Shown one piece after another: positions 5,416 through 5,652 of a stretch of 5,652 nt of DNA. A model generated the notes under the pieces. The model was not told where the DNA came from, did no database searches, and saw only the letters and a list, made by a program, of their open reading frames with translations. Both the position numbers and the translations under genes were made by a program. The DNA lies in assembly GCA_026014515.1 (NCBI GenBank), contig JAOZIG010000245.1:1-5652 (forward strand). The letters are read 5' to 3'. The stretch's first letter is position 1. Each line of letters begins with the position of its first letter. The stretch comes from Candidatus Bathyarchaeota archaeon (GTDB lineage Archaea; Thermoproteota; Bathyarchaeia; TCS64).

Positions 5416-5652
5416 TTGAGTGATTTTGATGTCAAAATATCTAATGCTAGAATAGTCGATGGCATAAACAAGGAATATGTTGGCAGCCTTGGAGTCAAAG
5501 ATGGGAGAATCATCGAGACAGGAAAAGTAACTGGTGACGCTGAACGCGAGATAGACGCAACGGGACTCTACGCCCTACCCGGATTCATAGACCCCCACAG
5601 CCACGGAGATTGGGGTTTCGCATGGTATCCTAACTGTGAAAGCGCTGTCATG
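5416..5652 (+). CDS. N-terminus of an amidohydrolase, D-aminoacylase/dihydroorotase-like (3' end outside window)
   Basis: The 79 visible residues show the start of a metal-dependent amidohydrolase. A small beta-sandwich strand pattern (FDVKISNARIVDG ... VKDGRIIETGKV) is followed by DATGLYALPGFIDPHSHGDW. His61 and His63 form the HxH metal-binding pair at the first strand of the TIM barrel. The opening with Asp-Gly after the first strand and HSHGD is most like N-acyl-D-amino-acid deacylases. Dihydroorotase or hydantoinase relatives cannot be excluded without the rest. TTG 5416 is the only possible start: an in-frame TGA lies at 5407-5409, and no ATG or GTG occurs until the ATG at the window edge. 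It is separated from the pilus operon by 144 bp with its own possible promoter, so it is probably an independent housekeeping or catabolic gene. Confidence 0.85.
   Translation, partial: MSDFDVKISNARIVDGINKEYVGSLGVKDGRIIETGKVTGDAEREIDATGLYALPGFIDPHSHGDWGFAWYPNCESAVM

Noticed and set aside
1..5652. CRISPR arrays, tRNA or rRNA genes, insertion sequences, attachment sites
   Set aside because: No regularly spaced repeats, cloverleaf-like segments, transposase motifs or terminal inverted repeats were seen, and nearly all the sequence is occupied by coding genes.

Overview
The window looks archaeal. The evidence is a class III (archaeal type IV prepilin) signal sequence, a FlaI/TadA-family secretion ATPase with the archaeal form of its motifs, a cysteine-rich domain resembling the TACK-archaeal output domain TackOD1, a V4R domain, frequent TTG/GTG starts, and A+T-rich TATA-like boxes. 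Base composition looks moderate (low-to-mid 40s % GC by eye). A TACK lineage such as Bathyarchaeia or a thaumarchaeote relative fits best. An Asgard archaeon cannot be excluded from this sequence alone.

Layout, all on the + strand: the C-terminus of a pilin-like protein (1-109); a complete small type IV pilin-like protein (151-588); a type IV filament assembly ATPase (581 or 593 to 2095); two consecutive single-domain TadC/GspF-type membrane platform proteins (2092-2910 and 2907-3782); a soluble protein joining a winged-helix-like N-terminus, a TackOD1-like zinc-binding domain and a degenerate PD-(D/E)XK-like domain (3788-4798); and a V4R-domain protein (4795-5271). Adjacent genes overlap by 4-8 bp or are 4-5 bp apart, so 151-5271 reads as one translationally coupled operon. 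A 144-bp intergenic region with inverted repeats follows, and then the start of an unrelated-looking amidohydrolase (5416 onward, cut by the window edge).

Working together (inference): the ATPase and the two platform proteins would form the inner-membrane motor that polymerises the two small pilins into a surface filament. The platform is split into two genes, as in bacterial Tad pili and archaeal Epd-like pili, rather than being one long FlaJ/ArlJ-type protein. No archaellum-specific genes (arlC-H) are present, so this is an adhesion-type or secretion-type pilus. No prepilin peptidase lies in the window. The two last genes are not structural pilus components. They look like a predicted metal-binding/output protein and a small-molecule or redox sensor, which makes this a candidate sensory-controlled pilus locus.
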